46,319 nucleotides of DNA from Elysia marginata (taxonomy: Eukaryota; Mollusca; Gastropoda; Plakobranchidae), in NCBI GenBank assembly GCA_019649035.1, contig BMAT01004790.1, positions 550-46,868 of the forward strand, written 5' to 3'. Position numbers and translations under genes: made by a program. Positions within the stretch are counted from its first letter, which is position 1. Each line of letters begins with the position of its first letter. Shown here piece by piece: positions 18,531-28,031 of this stretch. The notes beneath the pieces were generated by a model. The model ran no database searches. It was not told the DNA's origin and saw nothing but the letters and a program-made list of their open reading frames with translations.

Positions 18531-19628
18531 TTACACATTAAAACGAAAGTGAACAATATCTCCGTCCTTGATGATATAATCCTTTCCCTCTATTCTCATT
18601 TTACCCGCCTGCTTAACCTTTGCCTCGCTTTTAAAGTGCAAATAATCTTGATAACCTATGACTTCCGCACGGATAAATCCCTTTTCAAAATCGGTATGGA
18701 TCACACTGGCAGCCTTTGGGGCATATGAACCAACAGGTATTGTCCAAGCCCTCACCTCTTTTTTCCCAGCAGTAAAGTAAGTTTGTAGATCTAGTGCCTT
18801 GTAAGTAGCACGAATAAGTCTTGCCACACCAGGTTCTTCAATTCCCAAGTCAGACAAAAAAAGCAACTGCTCTTCAGAACTTTCTAGTTCAGAGATTTCC
18901 GATTCCACAGCTGCAGATAAGACAAGTAACTGTGCATTTTCTTTTTCCACTTCTTTTTTTACCAAATCTACATAGCTATTCCCCCTAGAAATTGAGGCTT
19001 CATCTACATTACAAAGATATATCACAGGCTTTGCCGTAAGCAGATGAAATGTGTTAATTAACCCAATTGTCTTTTCGTCAACATTCCCAAACATTGTCCT
19101 TACGGAATTTCCGCTATCTAAATGTTGCCTAATCTTAGTGAGAATGTCTAGCTCTTGCTGAGCAGACTTATCTCCTGATTTGGCGGTACGCCACACTTTC
19201 TCAAATCTTTTTTCTACAAAGTCTAGATCTTTCAATTGTAGCTCTGTGTCTATAACTTCCTTGTCATTCAAAGGGTTTATTGCCCCATCTACATGGATAA
19301 TATTGTTATCATCAAAGCAACGAATCACATGGATGATGGCATTACATTCCCTGATATTTGCAAGAAATTGATTGCCCAAACCTTCGCCTTTACTGGCTCC
19401 TTTTACTAATCCAGCTATATCAACAATCTCAACAGTAGCAGGGATAGTGTTTTCTGGAGATACAATTTTGGCAAGGGTTTCTAACCTTTTATCGGGGACA
19501 TTCACAGTCCCCAAGTTTGGTTCTATGGTGCAAAAAGGGAAGTTAGCACTCTGTACTTTTGCATTCGACAAACAATTGAACAAAGTAGATTTCCCCACAT
19601 TTGGAAGACCGACAATACCTGCTTTCAT
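18531..19628 (-). CDS. ychF: Ribosome-binding ATPase YchF (Ola1 family)
   Basis: Obg-family P-loop protein that prefers ATP over GTP and binds ribosomes; implicated in stress and translation-start control. At 365 aa it is the standard length. The P-loop GLPNVGKST is at residues 6-14, followed by DIAGLVKGASKGEGLGN (G3 region) and the altered G4 motif NVDE, which explains ATP preference. The C-terminal TGS domain ends with the invariant KDYIIKDGDIVHFRFNV-type tail. It lies between the LysM gene (10 nt upstream) and ugd (33 nt downstream). Confidence 0.96.
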   Translation of the reverse strand: MKAGIVGLPNVGKSTLFNCLSNAKVQSANFPFCTIEPNLGTVNVPDKRLETLAKIVSPENTIPATVEIVDIAGLVKGASKGEGLGNQFLANIRECNAIIHVIRCFDDNNIIHVDGAINPLNDKEVIDTELQLKDLDFVEKRFEKVWRTAKSGDKSAQQELDILTKIRQHLDSGNSVRTMFGNVDEKTIGLINTFHLLTAKPVIYLCNVDEASISRGNSYVDLVKKEVEKENAQLLVLSAAVESEISELESSEEQLLFLSDLGIEEPGVARLIRATYKALDLQTYFTAGKKEVRAWTIPVGSYAPKAASVIHTDFEKGFIRAEVIGYQDYLHFKSEAKVKQAGKMRIEGKDYIIKDGDIVHFRFNV

Positions 19629-19638
19629 ACCCTTTTTT

Positions 19639-21738
19639 TTAATGTACCTCTGTAATATTTAGGTTATCATATTTGATGATATAGACCCCTTGATTGTAAA
19701 GTGCACCTGATGGATGTTTTTTATAAGAAAATTTATTTTCAACATACTGAGTCTCGCCCATACCTGCAGATTTTTTGATGCTATGATAATTGATTATTCT
19801 GAGAATGGCATCGAAAGTTACATCAAAACCCCGCACGGCATACTTATTTGAAAGATTAAAAAAATCACCTCTATGCCTGTATGCAAAGGGGCTTCTCAAA
19901 CTTAAAGAAAAGTTGACCGCAGGGTAAGTAAATTCTAAATTTGACAGGTAATAATTAGAAATACGAGAGGTCTCATATGCGTTTCCCCTACTCGTAGTAA
20001 ACATACAGATTTTAATTAATTTGTTTCGTAAAGAATTGAGTACAGAGGTAATATTGGCTAGTAAAGGCTCTTCATTCGTCTCTACAAACACCAAGTTTTT
20101 TATATCCTTTTCAAAATATTGTTTTATAAAACCTATATCCACAGTACTTTTCTTCTCCTCTACTTGAAACATCTTAGCCGTAGGAATTCTATATTTTATA
20201 GCCCTCCCTATCTTTTCATTTTTGCTATCTGTTATTATGATAAAATTTGCTCCCTTTTCTTTGAGGGCATATTGCATTATTTTAGATTTCAAAGATATTT
20301 TATCCGGAACGCTTAATATCACATTGCCTCTTAAGACAACCCCTGAATTTGAAAGTGGAGATAAGATAGGGATGCGTTTGCGCTCTAAATACGCGCTTAA
20401 TCTATTAAATGGCTGAGGGTAAAAAGGACCAATTACCAAATCCAAATTATTAAAGACTCCTTTCTGTACCAAAGTACTTGTCTTTTCATATCCCTGACCA
20501 CTGTCATACACTTTAGCATTGATTTTATAGCCGAGTTTACTAAGAGAATCCAGTGCAAGAAAGGCACCGGAATAGAAATCTAAAGAATAGTTTAGGAGTT
20601 TATCTTTTGAAAGTGTTTTTTTTAGTGTCGCTCTATCACTAATGTCTATCTTATCAAGTCTAAAGGGAATTACAAACGCTATTTTTATCACATTAGAATA
20701 GGCTTTTTTAGACTTTAGAATGTTAATTTTTTTTACGGAATCTACCTTCTTAAAAGTTGTCTCCCCATTTCTTGGGATCATTATATTTTCTCCTATGGAG
20801 AGTGCATCAAAATTTACTTTAGGGTTTTGCTTTTTTATGTCCTCTTGACTAAGATTGTAGCTCCTTGATATTGAAAACAGCGTTTCCCCTACTTTCACAT
20901 TATGTATCAATAACTCTTCGTAAGTTTTTTCTCTTTTATCTTTGCCTCCCTGAACAACAGGAATAGATAATGTCTGACCAATCTTTATAGCCTTGTCTTG
21001 TGTGTCATTTATACTATCTATAGTCGCTAGAGATACTCCAAACTTTCTAGAGATAGACCACTTCGAATCTCCACTTTTAACAATATATTCCTGCCGACTT
21101 AGAGCTGTTGATTCAGAGGATTCAGTTGGTGAAGGTGTATAATCTACGGATATCAAGATTTTGTCAAGGGGTTTTATAAAACCTTCTATTTGTGGATTGA
21201 GCTTTTCCAACTGCTTAATATCAATTCTATAATTAGTAGCGATAGACCATTTTGTTTCTCCAGGTCTTACGATATGGTATTTCTTAGTGCCTTTATTTAG
21301 TTGCTCATTTTCTGAGTTCAAAAGGGTATAAGCCCCTTTCACATCTTTGACTGGGATGAGTATTTTCTCACCTACCCTGATACTATTAGCGTTAAGTCTA
21401 TTATTAGCCAATTTCAAATCATCTACTCTCAGCCCATACTGATTTGAAATACTGTATAATGTCTCCTTTTTCCGAACAATATAGTATATATAATGCTTAT
21501 TTTTACCATCATTATTTTTATAATTCAAAGAAGGAATGACCAATACCATCCCGGGGGATAACTTTCCTTGCTCAATATCAGGATTTAAATCTAAAATAGC
21601 ACCTTTGGGGACATTATACTTTGAGGCTATCATATCAATGGTCTCGCCCCTTTTCACATGATGACTTTTGTAGCTACCCCCTTCTTGAGAAAAAGAAAAG
21701 AAAAAACAAAACAAAAAAATAGCTAAACCCTTGTACAT
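19639..21738 (-). CDS. Five-LysM protein fused to a type 1 periplasmic-binding fold
   Basis: A ~699-aa exported protein. After a signal peptide (residues 1-18, ending FSFSQ) come five LysM peptidoglycan-binding repeats over about 300 residues. Each has a (V/I)..GET..SI-type opening and an IP close. The C-terminal ~370 residues resemble type 1 periplasmic-binding proteins: IKIAFVIPFRLD, DFYSGAFLALDSL, VIGPFYPQPF and PILSPLSNSG. The architecture suggests an envelope factor that binds cell wall and senses or activates something, as LpoA-type lipoproteins with this fold do for penicillin-binding proteins; that role is inference. The ATG at 21738 starts 2 nt after the guaA stop and gives a clean signal peptide, better than an upstream GTG at 21750. 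The guaA neighbourhood is common in Flavobacteria. Confidence 0.85.
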   Translation of the reverse strand: MYKGLAIFLFCFFFSFSQEGGSYKSHHVKRGETIDMIASKYNVPKGAILDLNPDIEQGKLSPGMVLVIPSLNYKNNDGKNKHYIYYIVRKKETLYSISNQYGLRVDDLKLANNRLNANSIRVGEKILIPVKDVKGAYTLLNSENEQLNKGTKKYHIVRPGETKWSIATNYRIDIKQLEKLNPQIEGFIKPLDKILISVDYTPSPTESSESTALSRQEYIVKSGDSKWSISRKFGVSLATIDSINDTQDKAIKIGQTLSIPVVQGGKDKREKTYEELLIHNVKVGETLFSISRSYNLSQEDIKKQNPKVNFDALSIGENIMIPRNGETTFKKVDSVKKINILKSKKAYSNVIKIAFVIPFRLDKIDISDRATLKKTLSKDKLLNYSLDFYSGAFLALDSLSKLGYKINAKVYDSGQGYEKTSTLVQKGVFNNLDLVIGPFYPQPFNRLSAYLERKRIPILSPLSNSGVVLRGNVILSVPDKISLKSKIMQYALKEKGANFIIITDSKNEKIGRAIKYRIPTAKMFQVEEKKSTVDIGFIKQYFEKDIKNLVFVETNEEPLLANITSVLNSLRNKLIKICMFTTSRGNAYETSRISNYYLSNLEFTYPAVNFSLSLRSPFAYRHRGDFFNLSNKYAVRGFDVTFDAILRIINYHSIKKSAGMGETQYVENKFSYKKHPSGALYNQGVYIIKYDNLNITEVH

Positions 21739-21740
21739 AG

Positions 21741-23258
21741 CTATTCCCACTCTATAGTAGCTGGTGGCTTAGAACTGATGTCATAAACCACCCGATTGAT
21801 ATGCTTTACCTTGTTGATAATTTCATTGGAGACTTTCTGAAGAAACTTATGTGGAAAGTCTACCCAGTCTGCAGTCATCCCATCTCTACTTTCCACCGCC
21901 CTCAAAACAATGCACTTTTCATAAGTCCGTTCATCTCCCATTACCCCCACACTATTTACGGGAAGTAGTATAGCCCCAGCCTGCCAAATATCATGATACA
22001 AACCTTCCTTTTTGAGTGCATTGACAAAAATAAAATCTGCTTCTTGAACTGTTTTTATCGCCTCTTGCGTGACCTCACCGAGTATCCGTATTGCCAATCC
22101 AGGACCAGGAAAAGGATGCCTCTGTATAAGGCTTTGAGAAATACCCAGCTCCGCACCGACTTGCCTCACCTCATCTTTAAAAAGTGATTTCAAAGGTTCT
22201 ATAACCTTTAGATTCATACAGTCTGGCAATCCCCCCACATTGTGATGACTCTTAATAGTGGCTGAAGGCCCTTTTATGGATATAGACTCTATCACATCGG
22301 GGTATATTGTCCCCTGCCCTAACCAAACTGCATCAACTTTTTTAGAAGCCTCCTCAAACACATCTATAAATACTTTTCCTATGGTTTTTCTTTTTTCCTC
22401 AGGATCTGTTACCCCTTCAAGTGATTGGATAAACCTTTTTGAAGCATCTACCCCTTCGACATGAAGGCCCATTCCCACATATTGTTGTATGACCTGCTCA
22501 AACTCTCCTTTTCTCAAAAGCCCATTATTTACAAAAATACAGTTGAGATTCTCACCGATAGCTCGGCTAATAAGTACTGCCGCAACAGTGGAATCTACCC
22601 CTCCAGAAAGTCCTAATACAACTTTATCCCCAGATAATTTTTCTTTCAGACTGTTTAGCGTTTGCCCGACAAAATTTTCCGTAGTCCAAATCTGTCTTAT
22701 TTTTGCAATTCGCACCAAAAAATTATACAATAGTTGCTTGCCGTCTACAGAATGATACACTTCTGGATGAAACTGTATGCCATATGTCTCCTCTCCCTTA
22801 AACCTGTAAGCAACATTTTTTACCCTATCCGTAGAGGCTAAAAGCATAGCATTATCAGGCAAGTCGCAAATACTATCGCTATGACTCATCCAAACCTGAC
22901 TTCCCTGATCAATATTATGAAAAAGGGGATCATCAGAAATATAAGACAAGTAAGCCCTGCCAAACTCTCGGGTTTCAGATTTTAAAACAGCCCCGCCATA
23001 ATGTGCAGACAAATATTGAGCCCCATAGCAGATCGCCAAAAGAGGTAAGCGACCCTTAATCTCTAATTTTAATCTTGGTGCATCTTCCTCTAATACAGAA
23101 TACGGAGAGCCTGAAAGCAAAATGGCAACATAGCTATCTATATCAACATCCGCATTATAAGGGAATATCTCACAATAAATGGACAGCTCCCTAACCTTTC
23201 TAGCTATTAGCTGAGTATACTGAGAACCAAAATCTAAAATCAATACCTTGCCTTCCAT
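21741..23258 (-). CDS. guaA: GMP synthase (glutamine-hydrolysing)
   Basis: Converts XMP to GMP using ATP and glutamine. The N-terminal class I glutamine amidotransferase domain has LLSGSPYS, the catalytic cysteine in LAICYGAQ, and the His-Glu pair in [11 protein letters not shown]. The ATP pyrophosphatase domain carries the P-loop SGGVDSTV, and the C-terminal dimerisation domain ends with the conserved PPATIEWE. At 505 aa it is complete. A TAATTTTG box (minus strand, 23267-23274) sits only 8 nt before the ATG, so a very short leader is possible. It heads the minus-strand run that ends with purD. Confidence 0.97.
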   Translation of the reverse strand: MEGKVLILDFGSQYTQLIARKVRELSIYCEIFPYNADVDIDSYVAILLSGSPYSVLEEDAPRLKLEIKGRLPLLAICYGAQYLSAHYGGAVLKSETREFGRAYLSYISDDPLFHNIDQGSQVWMSHSDSICDLPDNAMLLASTDRVKNVAYRFKGEETYGIQFHPEVYHSVDGKQLLYNFLVRIAKIRQIWTTENFVGQTLNSLKEKLSGDKVVLGLSGGVDSTVAAVLISRAIGENLNCIFVNNGLLRKGEFEQVIQQYVGMGLHVEGVDASKRFIQSLEGVTDPEEKRKTIGKVFIDVFEEASKKVDAVWLGQGTIYPDVIESISIKGPSATIKSHHNVGGLPDCMNLKVIEPLKSLFKDEVRQVGAELGISQSLIQRHPFPGPGLAIRILGEVTQEAIKTVQEADFIFVNALKKEGLYHDIWQAGAILLPVNSVGVMGDERTYEKCIVLRAVESRDGMTADWVDFPHKFLQKVSNEIINKVKHINRVVYDISSKPPATIEWE

Positions 23259-23399
23259 AAAGTTAGCAAAATTAGTGTTTTTTATTAGTATGGTTGACTT
23301 AAATTCCCTTTAACAGATAGTTGAAAAGAGAGAAAATCTACAGATTGGTTTTATACCAAAAAAAGAAATACTCGGAATTTGAAAAATTACTTAGCATAT

Positions 23400-24044
23400 T
23401 TAGCTATCTTCTTGGTAATGCTTTAAGATTTTTTCATAACCTCTGATGCTATTTTGTAGCCAAAAAAGTTTCAATTTCTCTTTTTCGGACGCTATTAATT
23501 GCCATTCTATGTCTGACTGCCTGAGTTTTTCTGTAAGTACTTGTAAAATAATAGCCGCGGCTACGGAAATATTCAAACTCTCTGTAAACCCCACCATTGG
23601 AATATGAATAAACTCATCTGCCAAACCCATTGTATGTGCTTCCAATCCATTTTTTTCTGTCCCAAAGAGAAAGGCGGTTTTTTTTCTGAAATCAAACTTG
23701 TTAAGGGGTGTCGTATTATGATGTGGAGAGGTAGCTACAATCCTATAACCCTCACTTTTGATAGAGCGAATACAGCTTGCTGAATTTTGATGTTTTCTAA
23801 CCGTAAGCCATTTCTCGGCACTCAGGGCTATTTTTGTATTGGGATTGTCTATACTATCTATAAAGTGAACATCTTGCACCCCAAAAACCTCTGCACTTCT
23901 CAAAACGGCACTGAGGTTATTCATATGGTACACATTCTCAAAGATAAGGGTAAAATGCCTTGTCCGTAAGTTTAGCTTTTCCTCTATCTTAGATTTCCTC
24001 TCATTGGTAATAAACTGCTCCAGATAGTCTAAAAAGTGCGACAT
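23400..24044 (-). CDS. trmH: SpoU-family RNA 2'-O-methyltransferase (TrmH-like)
   Basis: A 214-aa knotted (SPOUT) methyltransferase, most like TrmH, which makes Gm18 in tRNA. The three SpoU motifs are visible: motif 1 NVYHMNNLSAVLRSAEVFG (Asn and catalytic Arg), motif 2 AFLFGTEKNGLEAH, and motif 3 HIPMVGFTESLNISVAAAIIL. An N-terminal helical extension and C-terminal tail match TrmH rather than TrmL. Downstream on the same strand is nothing until the guaA start, 141 nt away. It follows the M28-like gene by 6 nt. Confidence 0.88.
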   Translation of the reverse strand: MSHFLDYLEQFITNERKSKIEEKLNLRTRHFTLIFENVYHMNNLSAVLRSAEVFGVQDVHFIDSIDNPNTKIALSAEKWLTVRKHQNSASCIRSIKSEGYRIVATSPHHNTTPLNKFDFRKKTAFLFGTEKNGLEAHTMGLADEFIHIPMVGFTESLNISVAAAIILQVLTEKLRQSDIEWQLIASEKEKLKLFWLQNSIRGYEKILKHYQEDS

Positions 24045-24050
24045 CGAAGA

Positions 24051-25436
24051 TTAATTTTGATATTTATCTACCAAATATACAAGAAGTGCCATAGCCCCTT
24101 GCCCCAGTTCAAACTCCCGTTTGTTGACATTTTTAAAAATATCCCTCTCCGAGTGATACAAATCAAAGTACCGCTGTGAGTCTGTTCTCAATCCTGCCAA
24201 GATAGTCTTTTTACCTCTCAAGAAGGAAATGCCTCCATTGAGATTAGCCTTTATAAATTTATCTGACAAATACGGTTCAAATAGATGGCGAAAAAGTGCT
24301 AATTTCTCAAACTGCACTTGTGTACACTCAAAAGTAAATCCCCTTGGTGCAAAGCCTCCCGAACTATTTTCCAAAACAAAAATATGGCTGTCTCTATTTT
24401 CAAACCTCTCGTAAGCTTTTGCACCACTCATACCATTTTGTTCACCCATATAAAGTACCAACCTAATTGTGTGCCTTGGTCTATAATTAAGTTTTTTAAA
24501 GATTTCTAAAACGCCCAAACTCTGTACAGAGCCTGTTGCGTTGTCATGAGCACCGCCTCCCAAATCCGAAGAGTCCAAATGTCCTGAAACCACAATAACC
24601 TTATTGGGATAAGCACTGCCTGTGATTTCTCCAATCACATTATGGGTATTCACATACCCCAAATTCTTACAATTTTGCCTAAAATAGAACTTCAATTTGG
24701 GATTCAAGACGAGCAGAGAACTCAAAAAATTAGCCCCTTTTGTGCTAATCGCCACAACAGGTATATATTTATTCTCGGGCAACTTACCATAACTTATGAA
24801 CCCTGTATGAGGGATGTCATCTATCTTTAAAGTTGCCGACCTGATAATAACACCTACAGCACCATAATCAGCAGCTTTTTGTACGCCTAAACGATATATA
24901 TCTTCAAGCTCTAAGTAGGCTTTAAAAGTATCTACTTGGTTAGGGTTCATAGGGTGATTATAAAATACGATCTTGCCTTGCACATTGCTCCACCACTCCT
25001 CTTTCAAATCTTTAAAATTGCGCACCTCCACCACCTCTGCGTTAATTCCTAGAGAAGGAGTGGCGATAGAGCCGATCAATGCACATACCGGCAAAGCTGT
25101 GGTTTCTCCTTTTTCAGTCTTTACATAGGCATACGCCCTAAGTCCCCTCACCCACTTTCTCACTTGAACGGGCTGTAACCAAACCCTGTCCAAGTCTAAA
25201 GAATCTAACTGAGACTTCGCATATTCTAACGCCAAACCTGCCCCCAAAGAGCCAGAAAGACGACTGCCTATCCTACTTGAAATATGTTCCAATCTTTTGT
25301 AGATAGAACTTTTGGAGAAGGAATAGTCAAAGATTTCTCTTGCAAATAGTACATCTGCCTCTTCTATATGCTGTGAATGGGCTATGAAAACAACAAAAAA
25401 GCATACCATATGGCATAATTTCCAAAATAACCTCAT
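24051..25436 (-). CDS. Secreted M28-family (CPQ-like) peptidase with altered metal site
   Basis: A 461-aa exported protein of peptidase family M28. The order is signal peptide (MRLFWKLCH then a hydrophobic core, HSQ), an inserted PA domain (about residues 120-240), then the di-zinc domain. The first ligands look intact (SGHLDSSDLGGGAHDNATG), as does the late His (LYHSERD). But the usual Glu-Glu pair appears as GEQNG, so the second Glu, normally a zinc ligand, is Gln, and the usual ESDAGG appears as ENSSGG, so the Asp ligand is Ser. The nearby GTDI-type segment is GGIS. It may be a weak or non-catalytic homologue. ATG 25436 is chosen over a TTG 54 nt upstream because it starts the signal peptide. 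trmH follows after 6 nt. Confidence 0.85.
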   Translation of the reverse strand: MRLFWKLCHMVCFFVVFIAHSQHIEEADVLFAREIFDYSFSKSSIYKRLEHISSRIGSRLSGSLGAGLALEYAKSQLDSLDLDRVWLQPVQVRKWVRGLRAYAYVKTEKGETTALPVCALIGSIATPSLGINAEVVEVRNFKDLKEEWWSNVQGKIVFYNHPMNPNQVDTFKAYLELEDIYRLGVQKAADYGAVGVIIRSATLKIDDIPHTGFISYGKLPENKYIPVVAISTKGANFLSSLLVLNPKLKFYFRQNCKNLGYVNTHNVIGEITGSAYPNKVIVVSGHLDSSDLGGGAHDNATGSVQSLGVLEIFKKLNYRPRHTIRLVLYMGEQNGMSGAKAYERFENRDSHIFVLENSSGGFAPRGFTFECTQVQFEKLALFRHLFEPYLSDKFIKANLNGGISFLRGKKTILAGLRTDSQRYFDLYHSERDIFKNVNKREFELGQGAMALLVYLVDKYQN

Positions 25437-25546
25437 AACTTTAGGAAAACTCTTTTTTAAGAAAACACTGTCAAAAATTAACCGTGACAAGATATTTTTG
25501 ACCCCAAAATCTATTAGAAATTTAAAGATACACTTAAGAAATTGAG

Positions 25547-26110
25547 TTATTTAGTACGCTCCACATAGGTCCCCTTTGTAGACTCTACCTTTATCTTATC
25601 TCCCTCTTCTATAAACAATGGGACATTGATTTTGAAGCCGGTTTCTAAAGTGGCCGGTTTTGTCGCATTGGTAGCGGTATTACCTTTTACTCCAGGCTCT
25701 GTACTAGCAACCTCCAAAATAACATGTGCAGGCATATCTACAGACAAAGGTTCCGATGTCTCTGAATTAATTAGAACCGTAACCAACTGACCCTCCTTTA
25801 ACAAATGAGGATTATCCAACGCTGACTTTTGTAATTCTATCTGATTATAGTCATTTTGATTCATAAAATGATAGGTATCTCCATCTGCATATAGGAACTG
25901 AAAACTATGTGTCTCTACCCTTACATCATCTATTTTATGACCTGCGGAAAAGGTATTATCTATAACCTTTCCTGTTGTAACACTTTTGAGTTTTGTCCTC
26001 ACAAAAGCTGGTCCCTTTCCCGGTTTCACATGTAGGAACTCTACTACCTTATATATATCATTATTGTAATGAATACAAAGCCCTCCTCTTATGTCTGATG
26101 TGGTTGCCAT
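25547..26110 (-). CDS. efp: Elongation factor P
   Basis: Relieves ribosome stalling at polyproline runs. It is a 187-aa three-domain protein: N-terminal KOW-like domain with the tip loop KPGKGPAF, whose Lys is the residue modified in many species, then two OB-like domains ending INVPLFIEEGDKIKVE. The usual MATTSDIRxGLCI start places the ATG at 26110; an in-frame TTG at 26116 adds only two residues and is rejected. No EpmA/EpmB-like modification gene is in the window. TAAGTTTG on the minus strand at 26128-26135 is a candidate -7 element, so it is divergent from rocD. Confidence 0.96.
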   Translation of the reverse strand: MATTSDIRGGLCIHYNNDIYKVVEFLHVKPGKGPAFVRTKLKSVTTGKVIDNTFSAGHKIDDVRVETHSFQFLYADGDTYHFMNQNDYNQIELQKSALDNPHLLKEGQLVTVLINSETSEPLSVDMPAHVILEVASTEPGVKGNTATNATKPATLETGFKINVPLFIEEGDKIKVESTKGTYVERTK

Positions 26111-26122
26111 GCGCAAATAAGT

Positions 26123-26153
26123 TTGAGCAAACTTACGAATTTAAATACCTTTG
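26123..26153 (+). promoter_or_regulatory. Candidate upstream promoter of rocD (P1)
   Basis: TTG at 26123-26125, a 20-nt spacer, then TACCTTTG at 26146-26153: a full match to the Bacteroidota TTG/TAnnTTTG pattern. It overlaps the -7 box of the divergent efp gene on the other strand. Confidence 0.5.
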
Positions 26154-26181
26154 GAAAAAATCTTGTAAAGAGGTAAATTTG
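26151..26181 (+). promoter_or_regulatory. Candidate proximal promoter of rocD (P2)
   Basis: TTG at 26151-26153, again 20 nt, then TAAATTTG at 26174-26181, another full match. Its TTG is the last three bases of the P1 -7 box, so the two promoters are nested, 28 nt out of step. The box ends 44 nt before the rocD ATG. Confidence 0.5.
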
Positions 26182-26225
26182 TAGGCTGTGTTTTTTTATA
26201 GTCCTAAATAATAAAACTACCTGAA

Positions 26226-27437
26226 ATGACAAACGCTATGGATTTAGAAAAGCAATTTGGAGCTAATAATTATCATCCAATACCTGCAGTACTACAAAAG
26301 GGAAAAGGAGTCTATGTTTGGGACACTGAAGGGAAGAAATATTTTGATTTTCTCGCTGCCTATTCTGCTGTAAATCAAGGGCACTGTCATCCTAGAATTG
26401 TAGCTGCACTTCAAAAGCAGTCTGAGGAATTAACGCTTACCTCACGCGCCTTTTACAATGATAAATTAGGACCTTTTATGTCATTTTTGAGTCACTATTT
26501 TGGTTTAGAAAAGGTGCTCCCTATGAATACCGGTGCCGAGGGGGTAGAAACAGCCATTAAACTATGCAGAAAGTGGGGGTACGAGGTAAAGGGCATTAAC
26601 AAAAATAAATCTAAAATAGTGGTTTGTGAGAACAATTTTCATGGTCGGACAACCACAATTATATCATTTTCCAATGACAAAGACGCTACTGAGAACTTTG
26701 GACCTTTCACAGAGGGTTTTGTAAAAATACCTTATAGCAATGTATCTGCTCTAGAAAAAGTCGTAAAAGATCCCGAAGTTGTTGGCTTTTTGGTAGAACC
26801 TATACAAGGTGAAGCCGGAGTATATGTACCAGATGATGGGTATCTAAAAACTTGTTTTGAATTGTGCAAATCAAACAATGTACTTTTCATTGCAGATGAG
26901 ATCCAGACGGGGCTTGCCCGGACAGGAAAAAGACTAGCCATTGACTATGAAAATATCAAACCGGATATCCTGATTTTAGGAAAAGCCCTCTCTGGAGGGG
27001 TATACCCCGTATCTGCCGTATTGGCCGATGCATGTATTATGGATGTCATCAAACCTGGTCAACACGGCAGTACCTATGGGGGGAACCCTATAGCCGCAAG
27101 GGTCTCCATAGAAGCTTTAAAAGTTATAGAAGAAGAAAAATTGTCAGACCACTCCTACAAGATGGGAGCATTTCTTAGAAGTGGTCTCGATAATATTTCC
27201 AAGAAAAACAATATCCTCAATTTCGTCAGAGGCAAAGGCTTGATGAACGCTATGATTATCAATGACACTCCCCAAAGTGATACCGCTTGGAATATATGCC
27301 TCGCCCTAAAAAACAAAGGGCTACTAGCCAAACCAACACATGGAAATATAATTAGGCTATCTCCACCTCTAGTAATTACAAAACCACAATTGGAAGAAGC
27401 ACTTAATATTATTTCCGATGTTTTAAAAAGCTTTTAA
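26226..27437 (+). CDS. rocD: Ornithine--oxo-acid aminotransferase
   Basis: PLP enzyme converting ornithine and 2-oxoglutarate to glutamate semialdehyde and glutamate, linking arginine breakdown to proline and glutamate. It is 403 aa, full length, class III fold. The N-terminus has NYHPIPAVLQKGKGVYVWD, the cofactor loop MNTGAEGVETAIK, the Asp motif in IADEIQTGLARTG, and the Schiff-base Lys in LILGKALSGGVYPVSAV. A single gene with two candidate promoters, divergent from efp and convergent with the DoxX-like gene. Paralogues such as acetylornithine aminotransferase are less likely given the YHPIP and TGLARTG segments. Confidence 0.93.
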   Translation: MTNAMDLEKQFGANNYHPIPAVLQKGKGVYVWDTEGKKYFDFLAAYSAVNQGHCHPRIVAALQKQSEELTLTSRAFYNDKLGPFMSFLSHYFGLEKVLPMNTGAEGVETAIKLCRKWGYEVKGINKNKSKIVVCENNFHGRTTTIISFSNDKDATENFGPFTEGFVKIPYSNVSALEKVVKDPEVVGFLVEPIQGEAGVYVPDDGYLKTCFELCKSNNVLFIADEIQTGLARTGKRLAIDYENIKPDILILGKALSGGVYPVSAVLADACIMDVIKPGQHGSTYGGNPIAARVSIEALKVIEEEKLSDHSYKMGAFLRSGLDNISKKNNILNFVRGKGLMNAMIINDTPQSDTAWNICLALKNKGLLAKPTHGNIIRLSPPLVITKPQLEEALNIISDVLKSF

Positions 27438-27566
27438 ATACTTCGTTTATTCTAATTGTTGTATAAAAAAGTTACTTTAAAAAAATAGGCACATATCAAC
27501 AAATTTAAGGAATAGAAAAATGAGAAAAGCTAAGCCTTTTAAATTTTACCCTTATTCCTCCCTATT

Positions 27567-28031
27567 CTAGGATATATTCTTTCCCATGGGCCTTATCCAA
27601 AGTAAATGCTTCCATTTCTCTTTTTCCTTTAAGACAAGGGCAATATTGATTCCAAATAAAACCCCATATTGGATGACTTCCCCTATCTCATCAGACTCTA
27701 AAAATAAATGAAATAAAAAAATATGCAGGGTGATTGGCAATAAAAATAAAGCACCTATCAATCCTGTCCCTTGTAGCATTAACAATAAACCAAATACTAA
27801 CTCGCAAATGTTCAAAACTTGCCAAAAATAGCCTGTTTGCTTTGCCCCGCCTATGTAGAGAACTTTTTGCAAAGTACTTTCCATTTCTATAGACCTATAT
27901 TTTTCTGCCTTTTCAACTACTTCTATAGGGGTAGGAGTTGGCTTTGCAAATTTCTTAATACCTCCCCATACCATAACCCCACCCAAAATTAATCGGAGTA
28001 CAATAAATAGGATACTAACTGATTTATTCAT
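27567..28031 (-). CDS. DoxX-like small membrane protein in heme locus
   Basis: A 154-aa inner-membrane protein with four hydrophobic segments (about residues 5-20, 65-85, 88-110, 118-135). It opens with VLRLILGGVMVWGGIKKF, the family's 'R...g..f...G..K' start, and has HIFLFHLFL in the third helix. It is probably a DoxX/DoxD-like protein. Its ATG overlaps the HmuY stop by 1 nt (TAATG arrangement), so it is translationally coupled to the heme-binding lipoprotein, suggesting a role in the same process. Redox or heme handling is inference. Confidence 0.7.
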   Translation of the reverse strand: MNKSVSILFIVLRLILGGVMVWGGIKKFAKPTPTPIEVVEKAEKYRSIEMESTLQKVLYIGGAKQTGYFWQVLNICELVFGLLLMLQGTGLIGALFLLPITLHIFLFHLFLESDEIGEVIQYGVLFGINIALVLKEKEKWKHLLWIRPMGKNIS

